From Martelella endophytica (GTDB lineage: Bacteria > Pseudomonadota > Alphaproteobacteria > Rhizobiales > Rhizobiaceae): a DNA stretch of 64,000 bases. The stretch spans positions 496,001-560,000 of the forward strand of contig NZ_CP010803.1 in assembly GCF_000960975.1 (NCBI RefSeq), in the 5' to 3' direction. Of the stretch, positions 56,864 through 64,000 are shown piece by piece (within the stretch, counting starts at the first letter, position 1; the number at the start of each line of letters is the position of its first letter). A program made the translations under genes and the position numbers. Under the pieces are notes generated by a model. It saw nothing but the letters and a program-made list of their open reading frames with translations. It made no database searches and was not told the DNA's origin.

Positions 56864-57309
56864 TGGAGCGACCGCGCCATTTCGAGGAGATCGCCATCGG
56901 CGAAGAACGCCGCACCTATGGCCGCACGATCACCGAGACCGATTTCGTCGTCCATGCCGGCCATACCGGCGACTTCTTTCCGCACCACATGGATGCCGAA
57001 CACATGAAGTCGACGCCCTTCGGCCAACGGATCGCCCACGGCACCATGACGTTCGCGATCGGGATCGGGCTTTCGGCCTCGGAGATCAACCCGCTCTCCT
57101 TCACCTATGGCTACGAGCGCCTGCGCTTCCCGAAACCGGTCTTCATCGGCGACACGATCCACACCGTGCTGACCATCGCCCGCTGCGAGGACGACCCGAA
57201 GCGCCCCGACTTCGGTCGCGTGATCGAGGAAGTCAGGGTGAAGAACCAGCGCGACGAGGTGGTGATGGCCTGCGACCACGTCTATCTGGTGCAGCGCAAG
57301 GCGGCGTAA
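56863..57309 (+). CDS. MaoC-type hot-dog dehydratase
   Basis: A 148-residue hot-dog protein. The hydratase motif is complete: TDFVVHAGHTGDFFPHHMDAE (catalytic Asp and His) and FGQRIAHGTMTFAIG, with FPKPVFIGDTIHTVLTI later. Such enzymes hydrate enoyl-CoA or dehydrate 3-hydroxyacyl-CoA. TGATG couples it to the preceding gene. With a CoA-transferase two genes upstream, an acid is probably activated to CoA and then hydrated or dehydrated. It ends the operon. Confidence 0.88.
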   Translation: MERPRHFEEIAIGEERRTYGRTITETDFVVHAGHTGDFFPHHMDAEHMKSTPFGQRIAHGTMTFAIGIGLSASEINPLSFTYGYERLRFPKPVFIGDTIHTVLTIARCEDDPKRPDFGRVIEEVRVKNQRDEVVMACDHVYLVQRKAA

Positions 57310-57649
57310 TCACGATCGGCGATGCGCCCCCTCGGCTTCAGTAGCGAACGCCGGACATCGCCAAAGCGGATGCGTGCCCGCAACCTTCTCCTCGTGCTTG
57401 AAACGAGGTTCCAGGCCGGATGCCCAGGACATTCCACACTCGCTTTCAGCGCGTGCCGTGTGCGCCGTTCAGCACGCGGTAGTTATTCGTGCCATTAATG
57501 GGGACCTTTTCAAGTAGCACGACCCTTGGATCCTCGTTTCGCGCACGAGGATGGAAGGGTGGATTTGCCGTTGCAAATGGCCGCTTGTGACCCGGTTCGA
57601 ACCAATTCCCACCGCCCCTCTTGCGCTCGCGTGAACTTGACCTATATTT
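57310..57649. other. Gap before the TetR gene at 57684, no supported gene
   Basis: 340 bases without convincing coding sequence. A minus-strand frame across it runs through the regulator's operator and lacks a ribosome-binding site. TTGACC at 57637 may be a -35 box for the TetR gene. Confidence 0.5.
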
Positions 57650-57667
57650 TGAGTGACTACTCACTTA
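57650..57667. promoter_or_regulatory. TetR operator upstream of its own gene
   Basis: TGAGTGA-CTAC-TCACTTA (one mismatch from perfect symmetry) lies 17 bases before the TetR ATG. The same 18-bp site recurs at 58377 before the SDR gene, indicating autoregulation plus control of the SDR. Confidence 0.8.
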
Positions 57668-57683
57668 TTAATCGAGTTTAGCC

Positions 57684-58256
57684 ATGGCCAGACCCACCAG
57701 CGAAGAAAAACGGACAGCCATTCTGGCCGCCGCGACCCGGCTTGTCGCCACGCAGGGAACAGGCGTCTCGACGGCAAAGATCGCGCGGGCCGCCGGTGTC
57801 GCCGAAGGCACGGTGTTCGTCTATTTCGAAACTAAGGCGATATTGATGGAAGCGCTGCTGTTGGCGCTCGAGGGCGAGCTGGCCAAGGCATTTGCCTTTG
57901 ATGCGCTGCCCGGCGATGGCGGCCGGGAAGACCTCCATCATATCTGGAGCCGGCTGATCGATTGGGGCGTATCGCATCCGGAGTGCTGGCGGGCGATGAA
58001 GCGGCTCAAGGTTTCCGAACTGGTGAGCGAGCGCTGCCTCAGAGAGGGTGAAGCCCTGTTCGTCGAGGCCGCAAGCGTTCTCGACACCACGATTGCCCGC
58101 CATGGTCGCCGGGACATGCCGCAACGTTTCGTTGGCCTGATGCTGAACGCGACGGCGGAAGTCACTTATGAATGCATCGCCGGTACGCCCGACGAAGCTG
58201 AACATTACAAGGCGCTTGGGTTCGAGATGATCTGGAACGGCATCACCGGCGGCTGA
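57684..58256 (+). CDS. TetR-family regulator controlling the adjacent SDR
   Basis: A 190-residue protein, MARPTSEEKRTAILAAATRL at the start and a helix-turn-helix in AKIARAAGVAEGTVFVYFETK (about 31-51). The C-terminal part is helical and not family-specific. The 18-bp palindrome in its own promoter and in that of the SDR identifies its likely target. The gene ends before an intrinsic terminator, so the SDR has its own promoter. Codon use matches neighbours, though the promoter is unusually AT-rich. Confidence 0.92.
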   Translation: MARPTSEEKRTAILAAATRLVATQGTGVSTAKIARAAGVAEGTVFVYFETKAILMEALLLALEGELAKAFAFDALPGDGGREDLHHIWSRLIDWGVSHPECWRAMKRLKVSELVSERCLREGEALFVEAASVLDTTIARHGRRDMPQRFVGLMLNATAEVTYECIAGTPDEAEHYKALGFEMIWNGITGG

Positions 58257-58338
58257 CATTTCCCGGCGCTGGCTGCGCACGACCTCCAAAGCCTCGACAC
58301 GAATATTCTTATCCTGGCCGCAAATGGCCGGTTCACCC

Positions 58339-58366
58339 AACAGACGAAGATCCGTCTGTTATTTTT
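58339..58366 (+). terminator. Intrinsic terminator between TetR and SDR genes
   Basis: AACAGACG (58339-58346) pairs with CGTCTGTT (58353-58360), followed by a T-rich run to 58366. Confidence 0.78.
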
Positions 58367-58376
58367 CCCGTAAAAT

Positions 58377-58394
58377 TGAGTGACTACTCACTCA
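58377..58394. promoter_or_regulatory. Perfect 18-bp palindromic operator upstream of the SDR
   Basis: TGAGTGACTACTCACTCA is exactly symmetric (7-4-7), lies 20 bases before the SDR start and repeats the TetR promoter site at 57650. Confidence 0.85.
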
Positions 58395-58414
58395 TAAAAT
58401 GAAAGGACTCTACC

Positions 58415-59281
58415 ATGACCACTCCCAAAACATGGCTCATCACCGGCAGCGCTCGCGGCCTCGGCCTCAACATTGCACGCGCCGTCCTTGAAGCGGGCGA
58501 CCGCCTCGTCGCCACCGCCCGAAACCCGGAACGCCTGGAGCCGCTCGTCGCCGAATTCGGCGATCGCGTTGCGCCCTTCGCGCTCGACGTCTCCGATGCC
58601 GCTCAGGCGGAGAAGGCCGTGCAGTTCGCCATCGACACGTTCGGACGACTGGACGTCTTGGTCAACAACGCCGGCTTCGGCCATTTTGCGCCGTTCGAGC
58701 AATCCGATCCCGATCATTTCCGCGCCCAGTTCGAGACGAACTTCTTTGGCGTGGTCAACATGGTACGCGCCGCGCTGCCGCATATGCGGGCACAGCGTTC
58801 GGGCCATATCATCAACGTCTCGTCGGTTGGTGGCCGCATCGTTGGCCCCGGCATGGCAGCCTACCAGTCATCGAAGTGGGCGGTCAGCGCCTTTTCCGAA
58901 ATCATCGCCAAGGAAACCGGTCATCTCGGCATCAAGACCGTTTCGCTGGAGCCCGGCGGCATGCGCACGGACTGGGGCCAGCTCGCCCGCGGCGACGCGC
59001 CGAAGCTGATGGCGGACTACGAGCCTGCCATGGGTGCTATGGCGGAAGCGCTGAACAAAGTCGTGGGCCACGAGGTCGGCGATCCCGACAAGGTGGCCGC
59101 CGTCGTCCTCGACCTTGCCAACAGCGATCATGTGCCGGAACACCTCCTGCTCGGCAGCGATGCCTGGGCGATGCTGCACAAGGTCGAGGAAGCCCGCGGC
59201 AGGGAAGCCACCGAATGGGAGGCCGTCACCCGCTCGACCGACAGCGACGACGCCGACCTTTCGTTCCTTCAGCACATCTGA
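58415..59281 (+). CDS. Short-chain dehydrogenase/reductase under TetR control
   Basis: A 288-residue classical SDR. The cofactor loop is ITGSARGLGLNIA at 9-21, an ATARNPERL Arg suggests NADP, and the NNAGFGHFAPFE, catalytic NVSSVGG and YQSSK motifs are in place. The C-terminal 40 residues (EWEAVTRSTDSDDADLSF) form an acidic tail. An AAAGGA ribosome-binding site precedes the ATG. Such TetR-SDR pairs often detoxify quinones or aldehydes; the substrate is not known. No membership in the fucose route is indicated. Confidence 0.88.
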   Translation: MTTPKTWLITGSARGLGLNIARAVLEAGDRLVATARNPERLEPLVAEFGDRVAPFALDVSDAAQAEKAVQFAIDTFGRLDVLVNNAGFGHFAPFEQSDPDHFRAQFETNFFGVVNMVRAALPHMRAQRSGHIINVSSVGGRIVGPGMAAYQSSKWAVSAFSEIIAKETGHLGIKTVSLEPGGMRTDWGQLARGDAPKLMADYEPAMGAMAEALNKVVGHEVGDPDKVAAVVLDLANSDHVPEHLLLGSDAWAMLHKVEEARGREATEWEAVTRSTDSDDADLSFLQHI

Positions 59282-59433
59282 GCAAGGGGAAACGTCGCGT
59301 CGGCCGGAAACAAACCGGAACCGGCGCGCCAAGATCGACCTTTTCTTCCGCAAACGCTTCCAATAAGGTCTGCATGCCCCGCCGCTGAGACACGTGGCGG
59401 GGCTGACGTCCAACGGAAATACCAGGAAGAAGC

Positions 59434-60255
59434 ATGAACATTCCGGCAATGAAGCTCGTCGTCGTGGGTGCAAGCGGACGGATGGGCCAGAGCCTTATCC
59501 GCGTGATCTCGGAAACGGAGGGCGCGGTTCTGCATGCCGCCATCGACCGGCCGGACAGTTCCGCGCTCGGCAAGGATGCCGGCGAGCTCTCCGGCGTCGG
59601 CACGCTCGGTGTCGCGATCACCGACGATCCGCTGAAGGCCTTTGTCGATGCAGACGGCGTGCTTGATTTCACGGCTCCGGCAGCCTCCGTCGAGTATGCC
59701 GGCCTCGCCGCGCAGGCACGGATCGTGCATGTGATCGGCACGACGGGCCTTTCCGAAGACGATGAGACACAGATCAAGGCGGCCGCGCGCCATGCCCGTA
59801 TTGTCAAATCCGGAAACATGTCACTGGGTGTCAACCTGCTCGGCGAACTCGTCAAGCAGGCAGCAGCCGCCCTTGCCGCCAAGGGCTGGGATATCGAGGT
59901 TCTGGAAATGCACCACCGCCACAAGGTCGATGCCCCCTCCGGCACGGCGCTTCTTCTTGGTGAAGCTGCCGCCGATGGCCGCGGCATCAGCCTGAAGGAG
60001 AATGCCGTGAGAGTGCGCGACGGCCATACCGGCGCTCGCCAGGAAGGCACGATCGGCTTTGCGACGCTGCGCGGCGGCTCTGTCGTCGGCGAGCATTCCG
60101 TGCTCTTTGCCGGTGAGGGCGAAACCGTGAGCCTGTCCCACAAGGCCACCGACCGCGGCATTTTCGCCCGCGGCGCGGTTCAGGCGGCGCTCTGGGCGCG
60201 CGGCGAAAAGCCGGGACTTTATTCCATGCTCGACGTGCTCGGGCTTTCCAAATAG
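59434..60255 (+). CDS. dapB: 4-hydroxy-tetrahydrodipicolinate reductase
   Basis: A 273-residue enzyme of the diaminopimelate/lysine pathway. The NAD(P) loop [13 protein letters not shown] starts near residue 9. [12 protein letters not shown] and GTTGLSEDD are near 80-105. The catalytic [13 protein letters not shown] motif is near 165. AGGAAGAAGC precedes the ATG at 59434; MKLVVVG five codons later is also possible. It lies before gpmA, a gene pair found together in rhizobia. It draws on aspartate semialdehyde derived through LysC, encoded at 21926. Confidence 0.96.
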   Translation: MNIPAMKLVVVGASGRMGQSLIRVISETEGAVLHAAIDRPDSSALGKDAGELSGVGTLGVAITDDPLKAFVDADGVLDFTAPAASVEYAGLAAQARIVHVIGTTGLSEDDETQIKAAARHARIVKSGNMSLGVNLLGELVKQAAAALAAKGWDIEVLEMHHRHKVDAPSGTALLLGEAAADGRGISLKENAVRVRDGHTGARQEGTIGFATLRGGSVVGEHSVLFAGEGETVSLSHKATDRGIFARGAVQAALWARGEKPGLYSMLDVLGLSK

Positions 60256-60279
60256 CAACTTTTCGAAGGAACAGAGATT

Positions 60280-60915
60280 ATGAGCGGAACACTGGTTCTC
60301 GTACGTCACGGCCAGAGCGAATGGAACTTGAAGAACCTCTTCACCGGCTGGAAGGACCCGGACCTGACCGAGCTCGGCGTCAAGGAAGCCACCGCCGGCG
60401 GCAAGGCACTCGCCGAAACCGGCATCAAGTTCGACATCGCCTTCACCTCGGCCCTGACGCGCGCCCAGCACACCTGCAAGCTGGTGCTCGACGAAGTCGG
60501 CCAGCCCGACCTCGAAACCATCCGTGACGAGGCGCTGAACGAACGTGACTACGGCGACCTCGCCGGCCTCAACAAGGATGACGCCCGCAAGAAATGGGGA
60601 GAGGAACAGGTCCATATCTGGCGCCGCTCCTATGACGTTCCCCCGCCCGGCGGCGAAAGCCTGAAGGATACCGGCGCCCGCGTCTGGCCCTACTACATGA
60701 CCGACATCCTGCCCCGCGTTCTGCGCGGCGAAAAGGTGCTGGTGGCCGCCCATGGGAACTCGCTGCGCGCCATGGTGATGGTGCTCGATCGCATGACAAA
60801 GGAAGAGATCCTGAAGCTCAACCTCGCCACCGGTGTGCCGATGGTCTACACGCTGAAGGCCGACTCCACCGTTGCCGAAAAGAAGATCCTCGGCGACATG
60901 TCCGGCGCGCACTGA
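60280..60915 (+). CDS. gpmA: 2,3-bisphosphoglycerate-dependent phosphoglycerate mutase
   Basis: A 211-residue histidine phosphatase-fold enzyme of glycolysis/gluconeogenesis. The phosphohistidine motif [11 protein letters not shown] is at 6-16, [11 protein letters not shown] near 87 and [12 protein letters not shown] near 156. The length matches the shorter dPGM form (E. coli GpmA is 250), typical of alphaproteobacteria. It is 24 bases after dapB and ends before a strong hairpin. Confidence 0.94.
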   Translation: MSGTLVLVRHGQSEWNLKNLFTGWKDPDLTELGVKEATAGGKALAETGIKFDIAFTSALTRAQHTCKLVLDEVGQPDLETIRDEALNERDYGDLAGLNKDDARKKWGEEQVHIWRRSYDVPPPGGESLKDTGARVWPYYMTDILPRVLRGEKVLVAAHGNSLRAMVMVLDRMTKEEILKLNLATGVPMVYTLKADSTVAEKKILGDMSGAH

Positions 60916-60940
60916 GCGCCGGCCGGCCCATTGCATAACC

Positions 60941-60965
60941 GGAGAGCCTGCAAGCCAGGCTCTCC
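60941..60965. terminator. Bidirectional hairpin between gpmA and the aldehyde dehydrogenase
   Basis: GGAGAGCCTG (60941-60950) pairs perfectly with CAGGCTCTCC (60956-60965) between convergent genes. The U-run is weak (TGCTCTTT) so efficiency is uncertain. Confidence 0.65.
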
Positions 60966-60971
60966 TGCTCT

Positions 60972-62405
60972 TTACGAGAGCGCCGTCATCACATGGCGGA
61001 CCTGGGTGTAATCGAGCAGAGACTGCATCGACAGGTCCGAACCGTAGCCCGAATTCTTCATGCCCCCATGCGGCATTTCGGTTGCGAAGACGCCGTGGGT
61101 ATTGATCCAGGTGACGCCATATTCGAGCGCTCCGGCGATCCGCGCCGCCCGGCCGCTGTCCTTCGACCAGACCGAGGAGGCGAGGCCGTATTCCGAGGCG
61201 TTGGCGTAAGCGATCGCCTGCTCGTCGCCATCAAATGGCGTCAGCGAAATCACCGGGCCAAACACTTCCTTCTGCACGATCTCGCTGTCGATTTCTGCTT
61301 CCACCAGCGTCGGCGGATAGAAGAAGCCATCACCGTCCGGCAGCGCGCCGCCGGTGACGACACGCCCGCCTGCAACCTTCGACCTCTCGACAAAACCTGA
61401 GATCCGCTCGCGGTGGCGGGCGGTGATGACCGGGCCGAACTCGACATCGTCGCGCTCCGGCGCACCGAAGACGATGGTGTCCATCATCGCTTCTAGGCGC
61501 TCAGTCAGTTCACCGGCGATGCGGCTATCGGCCAGGATGCGGCAGGCGGCGGTGCAGTCCTGCCCGGCATTGTAGAAGCTCGCCTCGCGCAGCGTTTCCA
61601 CCAGCACGTCGAGATTGGCATCCTCGGCCACGATCACCGGCGCCTTGCCACCCAGTTCCAGATGGGTGCGTTTGATCATCGGGCCGGCTGCGGCGGCAAG
61701 CACGGCGCGGCCGGTGCGGACATCACCTGTCAGCGAGATCATTCGCACCAGATCATGCGAGATCAGCCGCTGGCCAACGTCGGCGCCATTGCCGAGCACG
61801 ACATTGACGACGCCCGGTGGCAGGATCTCGGCGATGATCCCGGCAAGGGTCAGCAGGCTGAGCGGCGTGTGCTCCGAAGGCTTGATCACCACGGTATTGC
61901 CGGCGGCAACGGCGGGCGCGATCTTCCAGGCGGCCATCAGCAGCGGATAGTTCCACGGCGCGATCTGGGCGATGACGCCGACGGGATCGCGGCGCATCAC
62001 GCTCACCATCGAGGCCGAGCGATAATGCCCCGCAGCCGTTGCCGGCATGTTGCGCACGGCGGAGGCAAAGAAACGGAAGACATCGGCGACATTGGCGAGT
62101 TCGCCGGCGAGCACGAACCGCAGCGGCTTGCCGGCATTGACGGATTCGATTTTCGCCAGTTCCGCATTGCCCTCGATCCTGTCGGCAATCGCGTTCAGCG
62201 CCCGGGCCCGCTCCTTCGGCGTCGTCACCCCCCAGCCACGCCGTGCCCTGTCGGCGGCCTCGACGGCGCGGTTGATCTGCCCGGCCGAGGCCGATGCGAC
62301 TTGCGCCAGAGCCTTGCCGGTTGCGGGTTCATAGGCGGTCTCGGCCGCCCCTTCGCCCGCCTCGAACCGGCCGTCGATGAACAGTCGTGTCTCGAAATTT
62401 TCCAT
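60972..62405 (-). CDS. patD: Aldehyde dehydrogenase, gamma-aminobutyraldehyde (PatD/YdcW) type
   Basis: A 477-residue NAD-dependent ALDH. It is close to E. coli PatD along its length: RRDPVGVIAQIAPWNYPLLM near 137, KRTHLELGGKAPVIV with the catalytic Glu near 246, and catalytic Cys in NAGQDCTAACR near 281. It oxidises 4-aminobutyraldehyde from putrescine degradation to GABA, and related aldehydes. It follows a polyamine-type ABC ATPase and permease on the same strand, the ydcSTUV-patD order known from E. coli. The start matches MENFETRLFIDG with a suitable AGGAGGC upstream. Confidence 0.82.
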   Translation of the reverse strand: MENFETRLFIDGRFEAGEGAAETAYEPATGKALAQVASASAGQINRAVEAADRARRGWGVTTPKERARALNAIADRIEGNAELAKIESVNAGKPLRFVLAGELANVADVFRFFASAVRNMPATAAGHYRSASMVSVMRRDPVGVIAQIAPWNYPLLMAAWKIAPAVAAGNTVVIKPSEHTPLSLLTLAGIIAEILPPGVVNVVLGNGADVGQRLISHDLVRMISLTGDVRTGRAVLAAAAGPMIKRTHLELGGKAPVIVAEDANLDVLVETLREASFYNAGQDCTAACRILADSRIAGELTERLEAMMDTIVFGAPERDDVEFGPVITARHRERISGFVERSKVAGGRVVTGGALPDGDGFFYPPTLVEAEIDSEIVQKEVFGPVISLTPFDGDEQAIAYANASEYGLASSVWSKDSGRAARIAGALEYGVTWINTHGVFATEMPHGGMKNSGYGSDLSMQSLLDYTQVRHVMTALS

Positions 62406-62423
62406 CGCAAACGCCTCCTGGAC

Positions 62424-63449
62424 CTAGCGCGCGAGCACGCGCACGCGGGCGGGATCGATGGCGAGGAAGACGTCCTCGCCGGGTTTCAGCACCACTTCAT
62501 TGCCGGTGAGCAACCGGATGGTCTCGCCGGCAAGGCTCAGCACATAGCGGTTGCGCGCGCCGAGGAAGACGCGGGTCTTCACGGTCGCCTTCAGCCCGGC
62601 ATCGGCGACGGCGAGGTCCTCCTGCCGCAGCACGATGGCGGCATCACCTGTAACCGATGCATCGGCGACGGCGAGCTTCTGGCCATCGGCAAGCACGGCG
62701 ACCGGTCCGATCTCCATGGTCGCCGGCAGCACATTGGCCGAGCCGATGAAGCCGGAGACGAATTCGGTTTCCGGCCGCGCATAGATCTCGGCAGGCGCGC
62801 CCTCCTGCTCGACCTTGCCGGCATTCAGCAGCACGACCCGGTCGGAAAGGCTCAGCGCCTCCTCCTGATCGTGGGTGACGAACAGCGTGGTGAGGCCGAG
62901 ACGGCGGTGGATCTCGATCAGCTCCACCTGCATGTCCTCGCGCAGCCTGGCATCGAGATTGGAGAGCGGCTCGTCGAGCAGCAGCACCTTGGGATTGGAA
63001 ACGATAGCGCGGGCGAGCGCGACGCGCTGCTGCTGGCCGCCGGAAAGCTGGCGCGGATAGCGGTCGGAGAGATGCGGAAGCTGCACCGTCTCCAGCGCAT
63101 CCTTCACCCGCTGGTCCTGTTCGGAGCGGCTGCCGATGCGGCGCATCCTGAGCGGGAAGCGGACATTCTCGTAGACGCTCAGATGCGGCAACAGCGCATA
63201 GGACTGGAACATCATCGCGATGTCGCGCCTTTCGGGCGGCAGGCGCGTCACGTCCTGGCCGTCGATGACGACGCGGCCGGAGGACACGCCCTCGAGCCCC
63301 GCCACGGTGCGCAAAAGCGTGGTCTTGCCGCAGCCAGAGGCGCCGAGCAGGCTGACGAACTCGCCGGAGGCGAGGTTCAGGTCGATGCCGTGGAGAACCT
63401 CCACATGGCCGTAGGATTTGCGGATCTGGTCGAGATGGATATCGGACAT
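62424..63449 (-). CDS. ABC importer ATP-binding protein, spermidine/putrescine (PotA/YdcT) type
   Basis: A 341-residue ATPase: GASGCGKTTLL near 36, [48 protein letters not shown], and a C-terminal TOBE domain (ending FLAIDPARVRVLAR) near 270-341. The TOBE and D-loop details match polyamine and iron(III) transporters. Association with a PotC-type permease and PatD-type dehydrogenase favours polyamines. It starts ten bases after the permease stop. Confidence 0.86.
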   Translation of the reverse strand: MSDIHLDQIRKSYGHVEVLHGIDLNLASGEFVSLLGASGCGKTTLLRTVAGLEGVSSGRVVIDGQDVTRLPPERRDIAMMFQSYALLPHLSVYENVRFPLRMRRIGSRSEQDQRVKDALETVQLPHLSDRYPRQLSGGQQQRVALARAIVSNPKVLLLDEPLSNLDARLREDMQVELIEIHRRLGLTTLFVTHDQEEALSLSDRVVLLNAGKVEQEGAPAEIYARPETEFVSGFIGSANVLPATMEIGPVAVLADGQKLAVADASVTGDAAIVLRQEDLAVADAGLKATVKTRVFLGARNRYVLSLAGETIRLLTGNEVVLKPGEDVFLAIDPARVRVLAR

Positions 63450-63458
63450 GTTCTGTTC

Positions 63459-64000
63459 CTAGGCGCTCGCGAACTTGCGGATGCCAAGCACCCGGTCGAT
63501 CACCAGAATGAGGATCACGGTGAGCGCGATCATGATCGAGGAGACGGCGGCGACAGAGGGATCGGGGCTGAATTCGAGCTGTCCGTAGATGCGCACCGGC
63601 AGCGTCGTCATGTCCGGCGTTCGAAGGAACAGCGACAGCACCGCCTCGTCGAAGGAAATGTTGAAGGCGAAGAAGGCGCCGGCGGCAAGGCCCGGCCGGC
63701 ACTGCGGCAGCACCACGAAGATGAGCCGCTGCAGCCGCCCTGCCCCCATCGTGCGCGCCGCCTCCTCGATGAACGGATCGGCCTCGGTCAAGACGGCAAG
63801 CGTCGTCCGCACCACGTAGGGCAGCGTGATCAGCGTGTGGCCGATCCAGAGCGTGACGAAGGAGACCCGGCCGAAGGTGGAGCTCCAGAACATCAAGAGC
63901 CCGATGGCATAGATGATCGTCGGCAGGATCAGCGGCGACAGGAACAGAGCGCCGAGCAATTCCGACTGCGGCAGCTTGCGGCGGTGAATGGCGATCGCGG
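63459..64000 (-). CDS. Polyamine-type ABC permease, PotC-like (5' end outside window)
   Basis: The last 180 codons of an inner-membrane permease; the frame runs off the end of the window, and the TTG near 63959 is an internal codon. Helices include LLGALFLSPLILPTIIYAIG and ALTVILILVIDRVLG. The EAA loop reads FIEEAARTMGAGRLQRLIF. PotC/YdcV-type importers end like this (RVLGIRKFASA). It pairs with an upstream permease and binding protein not seen here. Confidence 0.85.
   Translation of the reverse strand, partial: AIAIHRRKLPQSELLGALFLSPLILPTIIYAIGLLMFWSSTFGRVSFVTLWIGHTLITLPYVVRTTLAVLTEADPFIEEAARTMGAGRLQRLIFVVLPQCRPGLAAGAFFAFNISFDEAVLSLFLRTPDMTTLPVRIYGQLEFSPDPSVAAVSSIMIALTVILILVIDRVLGIRKFASA

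Noticed and set aside
57446..57664. A 72-codon minus-strand frame in the gap before the TetR gene
   Set aside because: It begins inside the TetR operator, has a GTG without ribosome-binding site, and no recognisable family. A decayed gene fragment cannot be ruled out.

Overview
This GC-rich window reads as a chromosomal segment of an alphaproteobacterium of the order Hyphomicrobiales, most likely Rhizobiaceae or a close relative. Four things point there. The gene order lysC-ptsP-prfA-prmC-DUF4167 and the neighbour pairs cmk-rpsA and dapB-gpmA are typical of the group. Ribosomal protein L36 is the cysteine-free type. A PTS(Ntr) enzyme I is present. Mosaic palindromic intergenic repeats resemble those scattered through rhizobial genomes. 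The genus cannot be fixed from the sequence alone. No phage genes, transposases, CRISPR arrays, rRNA or tRNA genes were seen.

Layout: (1) 1-5180, a cydDCABX operon for a cytochrome bd quinol oxidase and its assembly exporter, including the 41-codon cydX. (2) 5281-8340, pyruvate:quinone oxidoreductase (poxB) divergent from a 2-keto-3-deoxygluconate permease (kdgT). (3) 8422-13704, a TPR lipoprotein-like secreted protein, rpmJ, purEK, a DUF465 protein, a small unknown and a secreted trypsin-like protease. (4) 13840-23176, core housekeeping genes: rpsA, cmk, DUF4167, prmC, prfA, ptsP, lysC. (5) 23371-28325, a cobalamin uptake operon btuBFCD behind a cobalamin riboswitch. (6) 28406-37000, a DUF421 membrane protein, pncB, a small His-rich membrane protein and the yejABEF peptide importer, with three palindromic repeat elements between genes. 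(7) 37143-41061, mepA, glk, an unrecognised secreted protein and a PHP-type metallohydrolase. (8) 41260-51764, a sugar locus that spells out the non-phosphorylated L-fucose route. A mutarotase, lactonase, L-fuconate dehydratase, 2-keto-3-deoxy-L-fuconate dehydrogenase and a FAH-type diketo acid hydrolase sit with a binding-protein-dependent importer, a second enolase-superfamily enzyme and an IclR regulator. (9) 51770-53435, an NAD(P)-dependent reductase divergent from a TetR regulator. (10) 53512-57309, a tightly overlapping four-gene operon: Gfo/Idh oxidoreductase, class III CoA-transferase, a solute-binding-protein-like protein with no signal peptide, and a MaoC hydratase. (11) 57684-59281, a TetR regulator with an SDR; both genes carry the same 18-bp palindrome. 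(12) 59434-64000, dapB, gpmA, an aldehyde dehydrogenase of the aminobutyraldehyde type and part of a polyamine-type ABC importer.

The most interesting reading is regional. The promoter of the fucose importer/IclR pair (near 49616) and the promoter of the four-gene CoA-transferase operon (near 53461) share one sequence block centred on a TGAAnA-N3-TATTyr palindrome. This suggests one regulon containing both a known sugar-acid route and an uncharacterised CoA-linked module that includes a cytoplasmic binding-protein homologue. The window holds no conventional L-fucose dehydrogenase, so the Gfo/Idh protein of that operon is a candidate for the missing first oxidation.
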